Source: Clostridia bacterium (GTDB lineage Bacteria > Bacillota > Clostridia > Lachnospirales > CAG-274). From it: DNA of 16,886 nucleotides. The stretch is taken from the NCBI GenBank assembly GCA_030536675.1, contig JAUNPM010000011.1, forward strand, positions 1 through 16,886, written 5' to 3'. This document shows positions 1 to 7,772 of this stretch, one piece after another. Each line of letters begins with the position of its first letter. Within the stretch, counting starts at the first letter, position 1. The position numbers and the translations under genes are program-made. The notes under the pieces were generated by a model. That model worked only from the letters and a program-made list of their open reading frames with translations, did no database searches and had not been told where the DNA came from.

Positions 1-3
1 TAA

Positions 4-2598
4 ATGAGTTTATTAAAAAAAGTATTTGGCTCTTACAGCGACAAGGAAATTAAAAAAATAATGCCTATTGTTAATAAAATTAATTCCCTTGAGCCTGATA
101 TGGAGGCTTTAAGCGATGATGAGCTTAGAGCCAAAACCGATGAATTTAAGGCAAGACTTAATGACGGGGCAAGCCTTGACGATATTCTTCCCGAGGCATT
201 CGCTGTTGTAAGAGAAGCGTCAAAGAGAGTACTTGGTTTACGTCATTTTGATGTTCAGCTTATAGGCGGTATAGTTCTTCATCAGGGACGTATTGCGGAA
301 ATGAAAACAGGTGAAGGTAAAACGCTTGTATCTACCTGTCCCGCTTATCTTAATGCGCTTGCAGGCAAGGGCGTGCATATTGTTACCGTAAACGAATATC
401 TTGCAAAAAGAGATGCGGAAGAAATGGGGAAGGTGCATCAATTTTTGGGACTTAGCGTAGGCGTTATACTTCACGACCTTGAAAAAGCTGAAAGACAGGC
501 TGCTTATAACTGTGACATAACTTATGCGACAAACAATGAATTGGGTTTTGATTATCTGAGAGATAATATGGTTGTTTATGAAAGAGATCTTGTGCAGAGA
601 GGTCTTCCGTTTACAATAATTGATGAGGTGGACTCAATTCTTATTGATGAGGCGAGAACTCCTCTTATTATATCAGGTCAGTCAGACAAGTCAACAAAGC
701 TTTATGAGCTTGCGGATATGTTTGTAAAGACACTTACAAAGGGTAGAATTTTAAATGAAGAAGAGGCAATGAATCCTCTTGTAAGAGAAGAGCTTCAGGA
801 AGAGGGCGATTTTGTAGTTGATGAAAAGGGGAAAACTTCAACTCTTACTCAGGAGGGTGTCCAGAAAGCCGAGAAATTCTTTAATGTTGAAAACCTTTCA
901 GATCCTGAAAATATGGCTTTGCAGCATCATATTAACAATGCCTTAAAGGCTAATTACAATATGTTCAAGGATAAGGACTATGTAACGGAAAATGACAAGG
1001 GAGAGCCTGAAATCGTAATTGTAGATACATTTACGGGAAGAATGATGCCGGGACGTAGATATTCAGACGGACTTCATCAGGCAATTGAGGCTAAGGAGCA
1101 TCTTGAAGTAAAAAGAGAAAGCAAAACTCTTGCTACTATCACCTTCCAGAATTTCTTTAATAAATATGAAAAGAAGTCAGGTATGACAGGTACCGCACAG
1201 ACGGAAGAAGCAGAATTCAGAGCTATATATGCTATGGACGTTGTTTGTATACCGACAAATATGCCTGTTATAAGAAAAGACTTAAATGATGTTGTTTATC
1301 AAACAGAAGCTGCTAAGTTCAGAGCTGTTGTAAAGGAAGTTGTTGAATCTCACGAAAAGGGTCAGCCTGTGCTTGTAGGTACTGTAAATATTGAAATTTC
1401 AGAGCTTTTGGGCTCAATGCTTAAGAGAGAGGGAGTTAAGTGTGAGGTCCTCAATGCAAAAAATCACAGACGTGAGGCTGAAATAGTAGCTAAAGCAGGT
1501 GAAAAGGGTGCCGTTACAATTGCCACAAATATGGCAGGTAGAGGTACAGATATTAAACTTGGCGAAGGTGTTGTAGAGCTTGGGGGTCTTAAGATCATAG
1601 GTACGGAAAGACACGAATCAAGACGTATCGATAACCAGTTAAGAGGTCGTTCAGGACGTCAGGGCGATCCCGGTGAATCTAAGTTTTATTTATCTCTTGA
1701 AGATGATCTTTTAAGACTCTTTGGTTCAGAGAGAACTGCGGAAATGATCAAAAAGCTTGGTCTTCCGGAAGATGAACCTATTGAGGCTAAGATGCTTACA
1801 AAGTCTATTGAAAACGCTCAGAAGAAGGTTGAGGGAAATAACTTCTCAGCAAGAAAGAGATTGTTGGATTATGATAAGGTAAATAATGAGCAGAGAGAAA
1901 TTATATATGCTCAAAGAAAAGAAGTTCTTTTGGGAGCAGACCTTAAAGATAAGATATTGAATATGGTCAAGGCAGTAATAGAGAGATGTGCGGATAAAGT
2001 GTGTCTTAATGATGATGATCCTACAGATTGGGATATGACGGAATTTAATGAACTTATAAGACCGTATTTAGGACTTGAAAAAATGTATGTTTTAAGTGAT
2101 GAGGACATACAGACTATTACAAAGGAAAAGCTTGTTGAAAGAGTATATATAGACGCTATTGCAAAATATGACGCAAAAGAAGCCGAATACGGCAGTGAAA
2201 TGATGAGAGAGCTTGAAAGAGTTATCACTCTTAAAGTTGTAGATACAAAGTGGATGGATCATATTGATGATATGGATCAGATGCGTCAGGGTATTATGCT
2301 CAGAGCTCTTGCACAGAGAGATCCTCTTATTGAATATCAGTTTGTAAGTTATGATATGTTTGAAGAGCTTTCAAACAATATACAAAATGATATTGTAAAG
2401 ACTTTATTCCATATAAGAATAGTTACTCCTGAACAGAGTCTTGAAAGAGAACAGGTTGCAAAGCCTACTTCCACAAATATGGATGAAAGTACCGGAGGCA
2501 CTACAAGGGTTAGAAAAGAACCTAAAGTAGGAAGAAATGACCCTTGTCCATGCGGAAGCGGCAAAAAGTATAAACAGTGCTGCGGGAAATTTGAGTAG
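4..2598 (+). CDS. secA: Protein translocase ATPase SecA
   Basis: SecA is the ATP-driven motor that pushes unfolded preproteins through the SecYEG channel at the inner face of the membrane. The 864-residue chain is a normal length for a Gram-positive SecA. Visible marks are the Walker A loop GEGKT (residues 103-107) after the IAEMKTGEGKT signature, the Walker B DEVD (207-210) followed by ILIDEARTPLIISG, the second helicase half with ATNMAGRGTDIKLG and QLRGRSGRQGDPG, and the scaffold/wing region to about residue 800. A C-terminal SecB/lipid-type zinc tail carries four ligands, Cys848, Cys850, Cys859 and Cys860. The ATG directly follows a TAA, and its ribosome site lies outside the window. It is followed by its own hairpin terminator. 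Identification is secure. Whether this is the only SecA in the genome cannot be seen. Confidence 0.98.
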   Translation: MSLLKKVFGSYSDKEIKKIMPIVNKINSLEPDMEALSDDELRAKTDEFKARLNDGASLDDILPEAFAVVREASKRVLGLRHFDVQLIGGIVLHQGRIAEMKTGEGKTLVSTCPAYLNALAGKGVHIVTVNEYLAKRDAEEMGKVHQFLGLSVGVILHDLEKAERQAAYNCDITYATNNELGFDYLRDNMVVYERDLVQRGLPFTIIDEVDSILIDEARTPLIISGQSDKSTKLYELADMFVKTLTKGRILNEEEAMNPLVREELQEEGDFVVDEKGKTSTLTQEGVQKAEKFFNVENLSDPENMALQHHINNALKANYNMFKDKDYVTENDKGEPEIVIVDTFTGRMMPGRRYSDGLHQAIEAKEHLEVKRESKTLATITFQNFFNKYEKKSGMTGTAQTEEAEFRAIYAMDVVCIPTNMPVIRKDLNDVVYQTEAAKFRAVVKEVVESHEKGQPVLVGTVNIEISELLGSMLKREGVKCEVLNAKNHRREAEIVAKAGEKGAVTIATNMAGRGTDIKLGEGVVELGGLKIIGTERHESRRIDNQLRGRSGRQGDPGESKFYLSLEDDLLRLFGSERTAEMIKKLGLPEDEPIEAKMLTKSIENAQKKVEGNNFSARKRLLDYDKVNNEQREIIYAQRKEVLLGADLKDKILNMVKAVIERCADKVCLNDDDPTDWDMTEFNELIRPYLGLEKMYVLSDEDIQTITKEKLVERVYIDAIAKYDAKEAEYGSEMMRELERVITLKVVDTKWMDHIDDMDQMRQGIMLRALAQRDPLIEYQFVSYDMFEELSNNIQNDIVKTLFHIRIVTPEQSLEREQVAKPTSTNMDESTGGTTRVRKEPKVGRNDPCPCGSGKKYKQCCGKFE

Positions 2599-2625
2599 AG
2601 TTAATTAACTAATCAGTGATTACTA

Positions 2626-2675
2626 AAAAGGCTGGTGCAGAACAATATGCAGCAGCCTTTTAAAGTTATTTTTTG
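2626..2675 (+). terminator. Probable intrinsic terminator after secA
   Basis: A 14-bp imperfect stem (arms 2626-2639 and 2648-2661, one mismatch) encloses an 8-base loop. The descending arm ends in TTTT and a second T-run follows at about 2669-2674. It lies 28 bases after the secA stop and separates secA from prfB. Confidence 0.75.
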
Positions 2676-2700
2676 ATAAGTATAAATTGTTTTAAAAGTT

Positions 2701-2730
2701 TTGTTACTGAAGTTTTGGCAGGCATAAAAT
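2701..2730 (+). promoter_or_regulatory. Possible prfB promoter
   Basis: TTGTTA at 2701-2706 and TAAAAT at 2725-2730 are 18 bases apart, resembling a sigma-A promoter. It lies between the secA terminator and prfB, so transcription of prfB and the following gene would start near 2737. This rests on motif matching in A+T-rich DNA, so it is only tentative. Confidence 0.35.
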
Positions 2731-2756
2731 GTCCGTATATTTAAAATATATATTTG

Positions 2757-2765
2757 AAAGGTGAT
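2757..2765 (+). promoter_or_regulatory. Ribosome binding site that sets the prfB start
   Basis: AAAGGTGAT lies just before the ATG at 2769. An upstream in-frame TTG at 2754 would place this site inside the gene and has no comparable site of its own, so the ATG at 2769 is the better start. Confidence 0.7.
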
Positions 2766-2768
2766 TGT

Positions 2769-3875
2769 ATGATATTTGAATTAGACCAAATGGCAACGGA
2801 ACTGGCGTCTTATGATGAAAGTCTTAAAGGGCTTAACAGCTCACTTAATATAGAGGAAGCAAGGGAAAAGGTCAGTGAGCTTGAAGAAACCGCAGGTGAT
2901 CCCGATTTCTGGAATGATATGGAGAAGGCTCAGAAAATATTGCAGCAGACAAAACAGCTTAAAAATAAAATAGAAGGTTATGAAAAACTTAAGTCTGATT
3001 ATGAGGATTTAATGACTCTTATTGAAATGGGAAATGAAATGGACGATGAGTCTGTTGTTGATGAAGCAAAGGAAATGAGAACAAAGTTTGAAGAAGAATT
3101 TGAACACTTGAGAATATCAACTCTTTTGACGGGACAGTATGACCATTGTAACGCAATTGTTACTCTTCATTCAGGAGCAGGCGGAACAGAAGCCTGTGAT
3201 TGGGTTTCAATGCTTTACAGAATGTATAGTAAATGGGTTGAAAAACAGGGCTTTGGCTTTGAGCTTATGGATTATCAGGACGGTGATGAGGCGGGTATTA
3301 AATCTGTGACATTTATGGTTGAAGGTGAAAATGCCTATGGTTATTTAAAGGGTGAAAAGGGAATACACAGGCTTGTAAGAATATCTCCCTTTGACTCAAG
3401 CGGAAGACGTCACACATCATTTGCAAGCTGTGATGTAATGCCTGAAATCGATGAAGATATTGAAGTTGAAATAAATCCCGATGATTTAAGAATCGATACT
3501 TACAGAGCAAGCGGTGCAGGTGGTCAGCACGTAAACAAAACTTCATCAGCAATAAGAATAACTCACATTCCCACAAATACAGTGGTACAGTGTCAGAATG
3601 AAAGAAGTCAGTTCCAAAATAAGGATATGGCTATGAAAATGTTAAAAGCTAAGCTCTATGAAATTAAGCTGAAAGAACAGGGTGAAATGCTTGAAGGAAT
3701 AAGAGGAGAAGTTAAGGATATTGCTTGGGGAAGTCAGATAAGAAGTTATGTTTTTCACCCTTATAATATGATAAAAGATCACAGAACAGGAGCTGAAACG
3801 GGAAATGTACAGCCTGTAATGGACGGAAATTTAGATCTTTATATTAATGCATATCTGAAATGGATCAATGAGTAA
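2769..3875 (+). CDS. prfB: Peptide chain release factor 2
   Basis: RF2 recognises UGA and UAA stop codons in the ribosomal A site and triggers release of the finished protein. The 368-residue chain has the N-terminal helical domain, the stop-codon-reading tripeptide SPF (206-208, in RISPFDSSGRRHTSF) and the catalytic GGQ (251-253, in ASGAGGQHVNKT). Their positions are almost identical to those in E. coli RF2. I chose the ATG at 2769 because of its ribosome site; the frame stays open upstream to a TTG at 2754. Many bacteria carry an in-frame UGA near codon 25 of prfB and need a +1 frameshift. Here that stretch (KGLNSSLNIEE) reads straight through. The next gene starts 14 bases after the stop, so the two are probably co-transcribed. 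Confidence 0.97.
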   Translation: MIFELDQMATELASYDESLKGLNSSLNIEEAREKVSELEETAGDPDFWNDMEKAQKILQQTKQLKNKIEGYEKLKSDYEDLMTLIEMGNEMDDESVVDEAKEMRTKFEEEFEHLRISTLLTGQYDHCNAIVTLHSGAGGTEACDWVSMLYRMYSKWVEKQGFGFELMDYQDGDEAGIKSVTFMVEGENAYGYLKGEKGIHRLVRISPFDSSGRRHTSFASCDVMPEIDEDIEVEINPDDLRIDTYRASGAGGQHVNKTSSAIRITHIPTNTVVQCQNERSQFQNKDMAMKMLKAKLYEIKLKEQGEMLEGIRGEVKDIAWGSQIRSYVFHPYNMIKDHRTGAETGNVQPVMDGNLDLYINAYLKWINE

Positions 3876-3889
3876 TCGGAGGTATTTAT

Positions 3890-5809
3890 ATGAGCAGAGT
3901 TATGCTTTTTGACGGACTTGAAGAATGCATTTCTCTTTGCGAAAAGCTTTCAAGCCTTGATGTTATAATCGATGTTTATGGTGAATATGAAAGTATTAAA
4001 GAAACGTATCCAAATAAAAACAATATTCATATTCATATTACGGAGCTTGATGCAGATATTATAAGGCTTGAATATGAGAGGCTGGAGCCTGATGTTGTTG
4101 TTGACGGTGCTCATATTGCAGATGTAAGTGTACACGAAATAATAAAGGAAACGGTTCCTAATAAGAAATATATAAGGCTCAGAGAGGAAAGAGAAAAGCT
4201 TGACGTTGCCTATTGTGACAATATGAGTGATGTTGTGGCTATGGTAAACAGAACAAGAAGCAATATATATTTTACAACGGGGGATATGGGACTTGAAGGC
4301 ATATCCGCCGTAGTTGACAGCAGAAAACGAGTATATATAGACCTGCCTAAGGGAAACGTGTTTTTAAGGCGTGCTGCCGCAAGCGGTATAAGTGTAAGCA
4401 GAATAAATGATATATTTGATTATACGGAAGAGGAGCTTATTGGTATAATAAAAGATAATGGGATCAAATATATTGTTGTAAGGGAAGATGAAAGCCGTGC
4501 AAGGATCAAAATGATGTATTCTGCGGCAAAAAAGACAAATATAATAATGATAGTATTAAGACCTGAAGAGGACTGCTTTACGGTTGATGAGGTAATAACA
4601 AAAATCAAGTCTATTGATACAGTCAAACAGGTCTATATTATCGGTACAGGTGCGGGAAATCCAAAAAATATGACTGTTGAGGCCTGCGAAGCTATTGAAA
4701 AGTGCGAAGTTGTTATAGGAAGCGAGGAATTAATAAAACTTCTCGGTATTAAAGATAAGGAGTTCCATTTTGCTCAAAAGACGGAGGATATTAAGGAATT
4801 TATTAATTCACATTTTTACAGCAGACTTGCAGTCGTTACTCAGGGTGATGTGTGTCTGTTAAATGGAATTGCTGAATTTACAAGGGAAATGAAAGGCTAT
4901 AATGTTATAGTTGTGCAGGGTGTGTCATCTATTGCATATCTTGCCGCAAGACTTGGCATTGACTGGATAAATTGTGTTACAGTAGACAGCACAAAGGATA
5001 ATGTACTTAAGGCTGTGGCTGAAAACAGAGGAGTATTTGTGTTTACGGACGGAAATACAAATACGGTGCTTAAAATGCTTAATGACAACGGTTTTGAAAA
5101 TGTTGCCGTGTGTATAGCAGAAAGGCTCTCTTTGTCTGATGAAAAAATAACAACAGGCTATGTTTATGAGCTTGCTGACGGTAAATATGACGCTCTTACG
5201 GTAATGTATTTTGAAAATCCAAAATACGGCAAGGCAAGCAGTATATTAAAAGAGGACAGTATTATAACCGGGAATATGCACATACTCAACAGGAACATAA
5301 GAGCTGTGGTTATGAGAGATATGGATCTCAGAGCAAATGAAGTGGTCTATGATATAGGTGCAGGCTGCGGCGCAATGGCTGTGGAAATGGCTCTTATTTC
5401 AAACAGGAGCAGAATTTATGCAATGGATAAAAGTGAGCTTGCCGTGGATCTTATTGAAAGAAACTGTTCCCTTTATACAGTGAACAATGTGAGAGCTATT
5501 TTAGGCGATGCAATGGAAATTACGGGAAGTCTGCCTAAGCCTGATGCTGTGCTTATTGAGGGCTATGACGGAAATGTAATCGATTTGGTTAAATGCATAG
5601 GAAGACTTAATGAAATAAGACTTGTTGTCGTTACAAGAGGTTTTGACAATGCTTATAAACTTATGGAGCTTATGCATAAGAATTATTTTGAAAATATTGA
5701 AATCAAGCAAATAAGCGTAAATGAAGGGGAGAATTACGGAAACGGCACTAATATGGAGCATAAGGACACTTGCTTTATTATAAAGGGGACAGGCGAGATA
5801 ACGGGGTAA
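3890..5809 (+). CDS. CbiJ-CbiE-CbiT-like three-domain fusion, divergent (cobalamin pathway homologue)
   Basis: The chain of 639 residues looks like three corrin-ring enzymes in a row. Residues 1-240 resemble precorrin-6A reductase (CobK/CbiJ): IYFTTGDMGLEG at 126-137, a DLP at 151-153, YTEEEL at 178-183 and IVLRPEE near 221-227. Residues about 246-444 resemble the CbiE tetrapyrrole C5-methyltransferase: VYIIGTGAGNPKNMTVEA, VQGVSSIAYLAARLGIDW and AERLSLSDEKI. Residues about 460-635 resemble the CbiT C15-methyltransferase/decarboxylase, with the SAM loop DIGAGCG (488-494) and PDAVLIEGYDGN. Several signatures are altered: the reductase GGTxEAR start and DATHPYA motif, the CbiE SGDxGFYS loop (here TQGDVCLLNG) and SLHGR (here TVDSTKD), and the CbiT GGSGG (here EGYDG). 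A good ribosome site (CGGAGGT, 3877-3883) lies 14 bases after prfB. It could be a fast-diverged cobalt-precorrin enzyme or a protein with a new job. Fold assignment is fairly sure; present activity is not. Confidence 0.8.
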   Translation: MSRVMLFDGLEECISLCEKLSSLDVIIDVYGEYESIKETYPNKNNIHIHITELDADIIRLEYERLEPDVVVDGAHIADVSVHEIIKETVPNKKYIRLREEREKLDVAYCDNMSDVVAMVNRTRSNIYFTTGDMGLEGISAVVDSRKRVYIDLPKGNVFLRRAAASGISVSRINDIFDYTEEELIGIIKDNGIKYIVVREDESRARIKMMYSAAKKTNIIMIVLRPEEDCFTVDEVITKIKSIDTVKQVYIIGTGAGNPKNMTVEACEAIEKCEVVIGSEELIKLLGIKDKEFHFAQKTEDIKEFINSHFYSRLAVVTQGDVCLLNGIAEFTREMKGYNVIVVQGVSSIAYLAARLGIDWINCVTVDSTKDNVLKAVAENRGVFVFTDGNTNTVLKMLNDNGFENVAVCIAERLSLSDEKITTGYVYELADGKYDALTVMYFENPKYGKASSILKEDSIITGNMHILNRNIRAVVMRDMDLRANEVVYDIGAGCGAMAVEMALISNRSRIYAMDKSELAVDLIERNCSLYTVNNVRAILGDAMEITGSLPKPDAVLIEGYDGNVIDLVKCIGRLNEIRLVVVTRGFDNAYKLMELMHKNYFENIEIKQISVNEGENYGNGTNMEHKDTCFIIKGTGEITG

Positions 5810-5831
5810 ACGGAATAAACGATGAATAGTT

Positions 5832-5870
5832 AAACCGACAGCTGCAATGAAAGTCAGCTGTCGGTTTTGA
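5832..5870. terminator. Bidirectional intrinsic terminator between convergent genes
   Basis: A perfect 13-bp stem (arms 5832-5844 and 5855-5867) with a 10-base loop is flanked by T-runs on the plus strand and a shorter one on the minus strand. It ends the prfB unit from the left. The minus-strand gene that stops at 5872 probably uses it from the right. Confidence 0.9.
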
Positions 5871-5871
5871 T

Positions 5872-6735
5872 TTATTTTGAGGTAAGTATTAATGAGTTTG
5901 ATGTTTTGCTTATATTTCCGAATGCTGCAAGAGAGTCAAATGCAACAAACATTCTGCCGTCACCATTTACGGATTTACTGTAGCTTGTGTTTGATCCGCA
6001 TAAAACATTTATGGACGTAGGTACGGCAACATAAGCGATTTTACCGTCGGGATATGAAACAACAGTTTCAGGGTTAGAGGGTTTATTTGGATTTTTAGTT
6101 ATTTTTACAAGAGAAGAATTTGTTCCTTGTGTAAATGATACGTCAAATCCGTATTTATTTAAATCATTGCAGAGAACATAGAACTCTCCGCCGTAAGCAT
6201 AAAGCTGTATGGGATATCCGTTTATTTCAGCTTTTATTGAGGAATAGGAAACGTAGCCCTTGCACACAACGGTGTAAGATGCTGATTTATAGCCGTTAGT
6301 AACAGTAATAACGGCAGTGCCTATACCTTTTGCTGTTACCTGTCCCGTTGAACTGTTTACATAAGCTATGCTGCTGTTGCTTGAGGACCATTTTAAAGCT
6401 GCATTTTGGTTGTTTGAAACAGCACTTGCAGTGAATGTTTCTCCTACAGTCATTTGAGGCATTGTGTGCATCAAATAAACGTTGTTTCTGTTGGGATCGG
6501 GTGTTGTTTTGGCTGTTTGAGATGATTGGGACGAACTGCTGCTGTATGGACAAATGCCGTTAGGGTGAAGATGTGCAGGGTGACCGCCGCAGTGATAGTG
6601 GTATGAACCAAGTCCGCTTGCGTTTTTATAGTCGTGGTGACCGCCGCTGCTGTCAGTTCTTCCCGAATGTCCGTAGACAGATGAAGTGCACATAAAAAGT
6701 GCCATTACCAGAGAAATAATTTTTTTTGCTTTCAT
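5872..6735 (-). CDS. Secreted YHYH-domain protein with Ig-like (Big_2) and stalk-type domains
   Basis: This is a 287-residue exported protein of unknown function. Residues 1-22 form a signal peptide (basic start, hydrophobic core, probable cut after VYG). Residues 23-64 are a YHYH domain: HSGRTDSSGGHHDYKN, then GLGSYHYHCGGHPAHLHPNGICPY. It has eight or more His and two Cys (49, 62), which suggests a bound metal, though this is not proven. A Ser-rich linker (65-76) leads to a Big_2 Ig-like domain at about 86-158 (LKWSSSNSSIAYVNSSTGQVTAKGIGTAVITVT). Residues 165-287 resemble the copper-amine-oxidase N-terminal (stalk) domain: INGYPIQLYAYGGEFYVLCNDLNKYGFDVSF. There is no LPXTG motif or lipobox. 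A near-perfect AAAGGAGGT lies at 6742-6750. It stands alone between terminators, so its neighbours say little about its role. It is probably retained at the cell wall. Confidence 0.85.
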   Translation of the reverse strand: MKAKKIISLVMALFMCTSSVYGHSGRTDSSGGHHDYKNASGLGSYHYHCGGHPAHLHPNGICPYSSSSSQSSQTAKTTPDPNRNNVYLMHTMPQMTVGETFTASAVSNNQNAALKWSSSNSSIAYVNSSTGQVTAKGIGTAVITVTNGYKSASYTVVCKGYVSYSSIKAEINGYPIQLYAYGGEFYVLCNDLNKYGFDVSFTQGTNSSLVKITKNPNKPSNPETVVSYPDGKIAYVAVPTSINVLCGSNTSYSKSVNGDGRMFVAFDSLAAFGNISKTSNSLILTSK

Positions 6736-6766
6736 TGTAAAAACCTCCTTTGTTTTGTATATATTA

Positions 6767-6796
6767 ATAATAAATCATATAATGGTAGTATTTCAA
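6767..6796 (-). promoter_or_regulatory. Possible promoter of the YHYH gene
   Basis: Read on the minus strand, TTGAAA (6796-6791) and TATTAT (6772-6767) are 18 bases apart, giving a leader of about 25 bases before the start codon. The region is A+T-rich, so chance matches are likely. Confidence 0.35.
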
Positions 6797-6806
6797 TATA
6801 TACTGA

Positions 6807-6836
6807 TTGACAAATTTCGACGTGGTTTTGTATACA
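6807..6836 (+). promoter_or_regulatory. Good sigma-A-like promoter on the plus strand with no gene behind it
   Basis: Perfect -35 TTGACA (6807-6812), 18-base spacer, then TATACA (6831-6836), itself followed by AAT. No plus-strand gene lies downstream, because adhE and its partner run the other way. About 85 bases beyond it is a hairpin that can also end plus-strand transcription. Confidence 0.45.
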
Positions 6837-6842
6837 ATAATA

Positions 6843-6966
6843 CTAACCGTATATAATATCATTTAATAATTATTTGCAAAGAAGATCATATTTGGGAAAT
6901 TAATGGAAACAAAGCAAACAAAAAGACTTTAAATACAGCCTTAAGCCTATTTAAAGTCTTTTGTTT
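6843..6966 (+). ncRNA. Candidate short transcript (hypothetical small RNA)
   Basis: A transcript starting near 6843 from the promoter at 6807-6836 and ending at the hairpin of 6921-6962 would be about 120 bases. The only reading frame seen inside starts with ATG at 6903 and encodes nine residues (METKQTKRL). I recognise no RNA family. The call rests only on promoter plus terminator spacing. Confidence 0.22.
6913..6966 (-). terminator. Intrinsic terminator of the adhE-kinase unit
   Basis: A perfect 15-bp stem (arms 6921-6935 and 6948-6962) has a 12-base loop. On the minus strand it is followed by a T-rich tail (complement of 6913-6920), 37 bases beyond the kinase stop codon. On the plus strand the stem also ends in TTTTGTTT, so it may work in both directions. 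Confidence 0.85.
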
Positions 6967-6999
6967 AAAGGATATTGTTATTAAATTTTATAATTTTTT

Positions 7000-7749
7000 C
7001 TATTGGTAATCGCAAACGTCGATCCAGCGTAAGAGAAATTCCCTTTCTTCTTCGTTGCCCTTAACTGACTGAGATGCAGCTACAATAGGCAGCCATTGCT
7101 GTACATACTGTTTAGCAGTGTCACTCTTTTGGCAGAACATATTCATATACATTTCCGCTGCTTCCGTATCGCCTTCAAGTGAGAAAAGAAGGTATGTTCT
7201 GGCTGCGTCTGCACTGGCATTGCCCTGTGTTGCGTGTGACCAGTCAAGTATATAATAATCTCCTGCGGGAGTTATGATTATATTACTTGGGTTAAAGTCA
7301 CCGTGGCAAACTTTGTTATGCTTAGGCATACTTTCAAGTCTTGTGTGAAGATCATATCTTGTAGTGGCGTCTAAATTTGTTGCGCTTATTTTTCTGTTCA
7401 TTTTATCTTTTAATTTATTTAAAAGAGGAGAACGCTTTGAATGTATTTCCATTTGAATATCAACAAATTTTTCCATATACATTCCAAGATTTTCTCTGTC
7501 GTTTTTTATAATTTCGGCAAGAGTTTTGCCCTCAATATAGTCAATTACTATTGACCATTTGCCGTCCTTTTTTGTAACCTCTTCAAGCTGAGGTATTCTT
7601 AAGCCTGTTTCTTCAACTCTTGCCTGATTAAGAGCTTCGTTTAATATATCTGATTTTGAAAATTCAGCGTCAAATTCCTTAACTACATAGTTGCCTGATT
7701 TATATATTTTTTTATGTGGTCTTTCGGCTAAGATCTTGTCAATTTGCAT
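7000..7749 (-). CDS. Aminoglycoside-phosphotransferase-fold kinase, substrate unknown
   Basis: The 249-residue protein has the APH/choline-kinase fold, which transfers phosphate from ATP to a small molecule or a protein. Marks are a probable ATP-site lysine, Lys24 in YVVKEFD; the hinge IDYIEGKTLAEII (69-81); the catalytic loop HGDFNPSN (149-156, with Asp151 and Asn156); and the metal-binding ILDW (Asp169). Asp180 and Arg184 lie in a following ADAARTYLLF stretch seen in small clostridial APH-like proteins. No signal peptide or membrane segment is seen, so it is cytosolic. It follows adhE by 23 bases with its own site (GGAGGC), and a terminator follows, so it is probably the second gene of the adhE transcript. 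Its length and divergence make drug resistance unlikely. A link to alcohol or aldehyde metabolism is only suggested by position. Confidence 0.82.
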   Translation of the reverse strand: MQIDKILAERPHKKIYKSGNYVVKEFDAEFSKSDILNEALNQARVEETGLRIPQLEEVTKKDGKWSIVIDYIEGKTLAEIIKNDRENLGMYMEKFVDIQMEIHSKRSPLLNKLKDKMNRKISATNLDATTRYDLHTRLESMPKHNKVCHGDFNPSNIIITPAGDYYILDWSHATQGNASADAARTYLLFSLEGDTEAAEMYMNMFCQKSDTAKQYVQQWLPIVAASQSVKGNEEEREFLLRWIDVCDYQ

Positions 7750-7772
7750 ATAAATGCCTCCTTTTATAAAAC

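Noticed and set aside
2754..2768. TTG as an earlier prfB start
   Set aside because: It would bury the AAAGGTGAT site inside the gene; the ATG at 2769 also matches the usual RF2 N-terminus and SPF/GGQ numbering.
6903..6932. Nine-codon frame METKQTKRL, whose first 11 bases equal the start of adhE
   Set aside because: No clear ribosome site precedes it and the shared ATGGAAACAAA is short enough to be chance in A-rich DNA. It is not listed as a gene.
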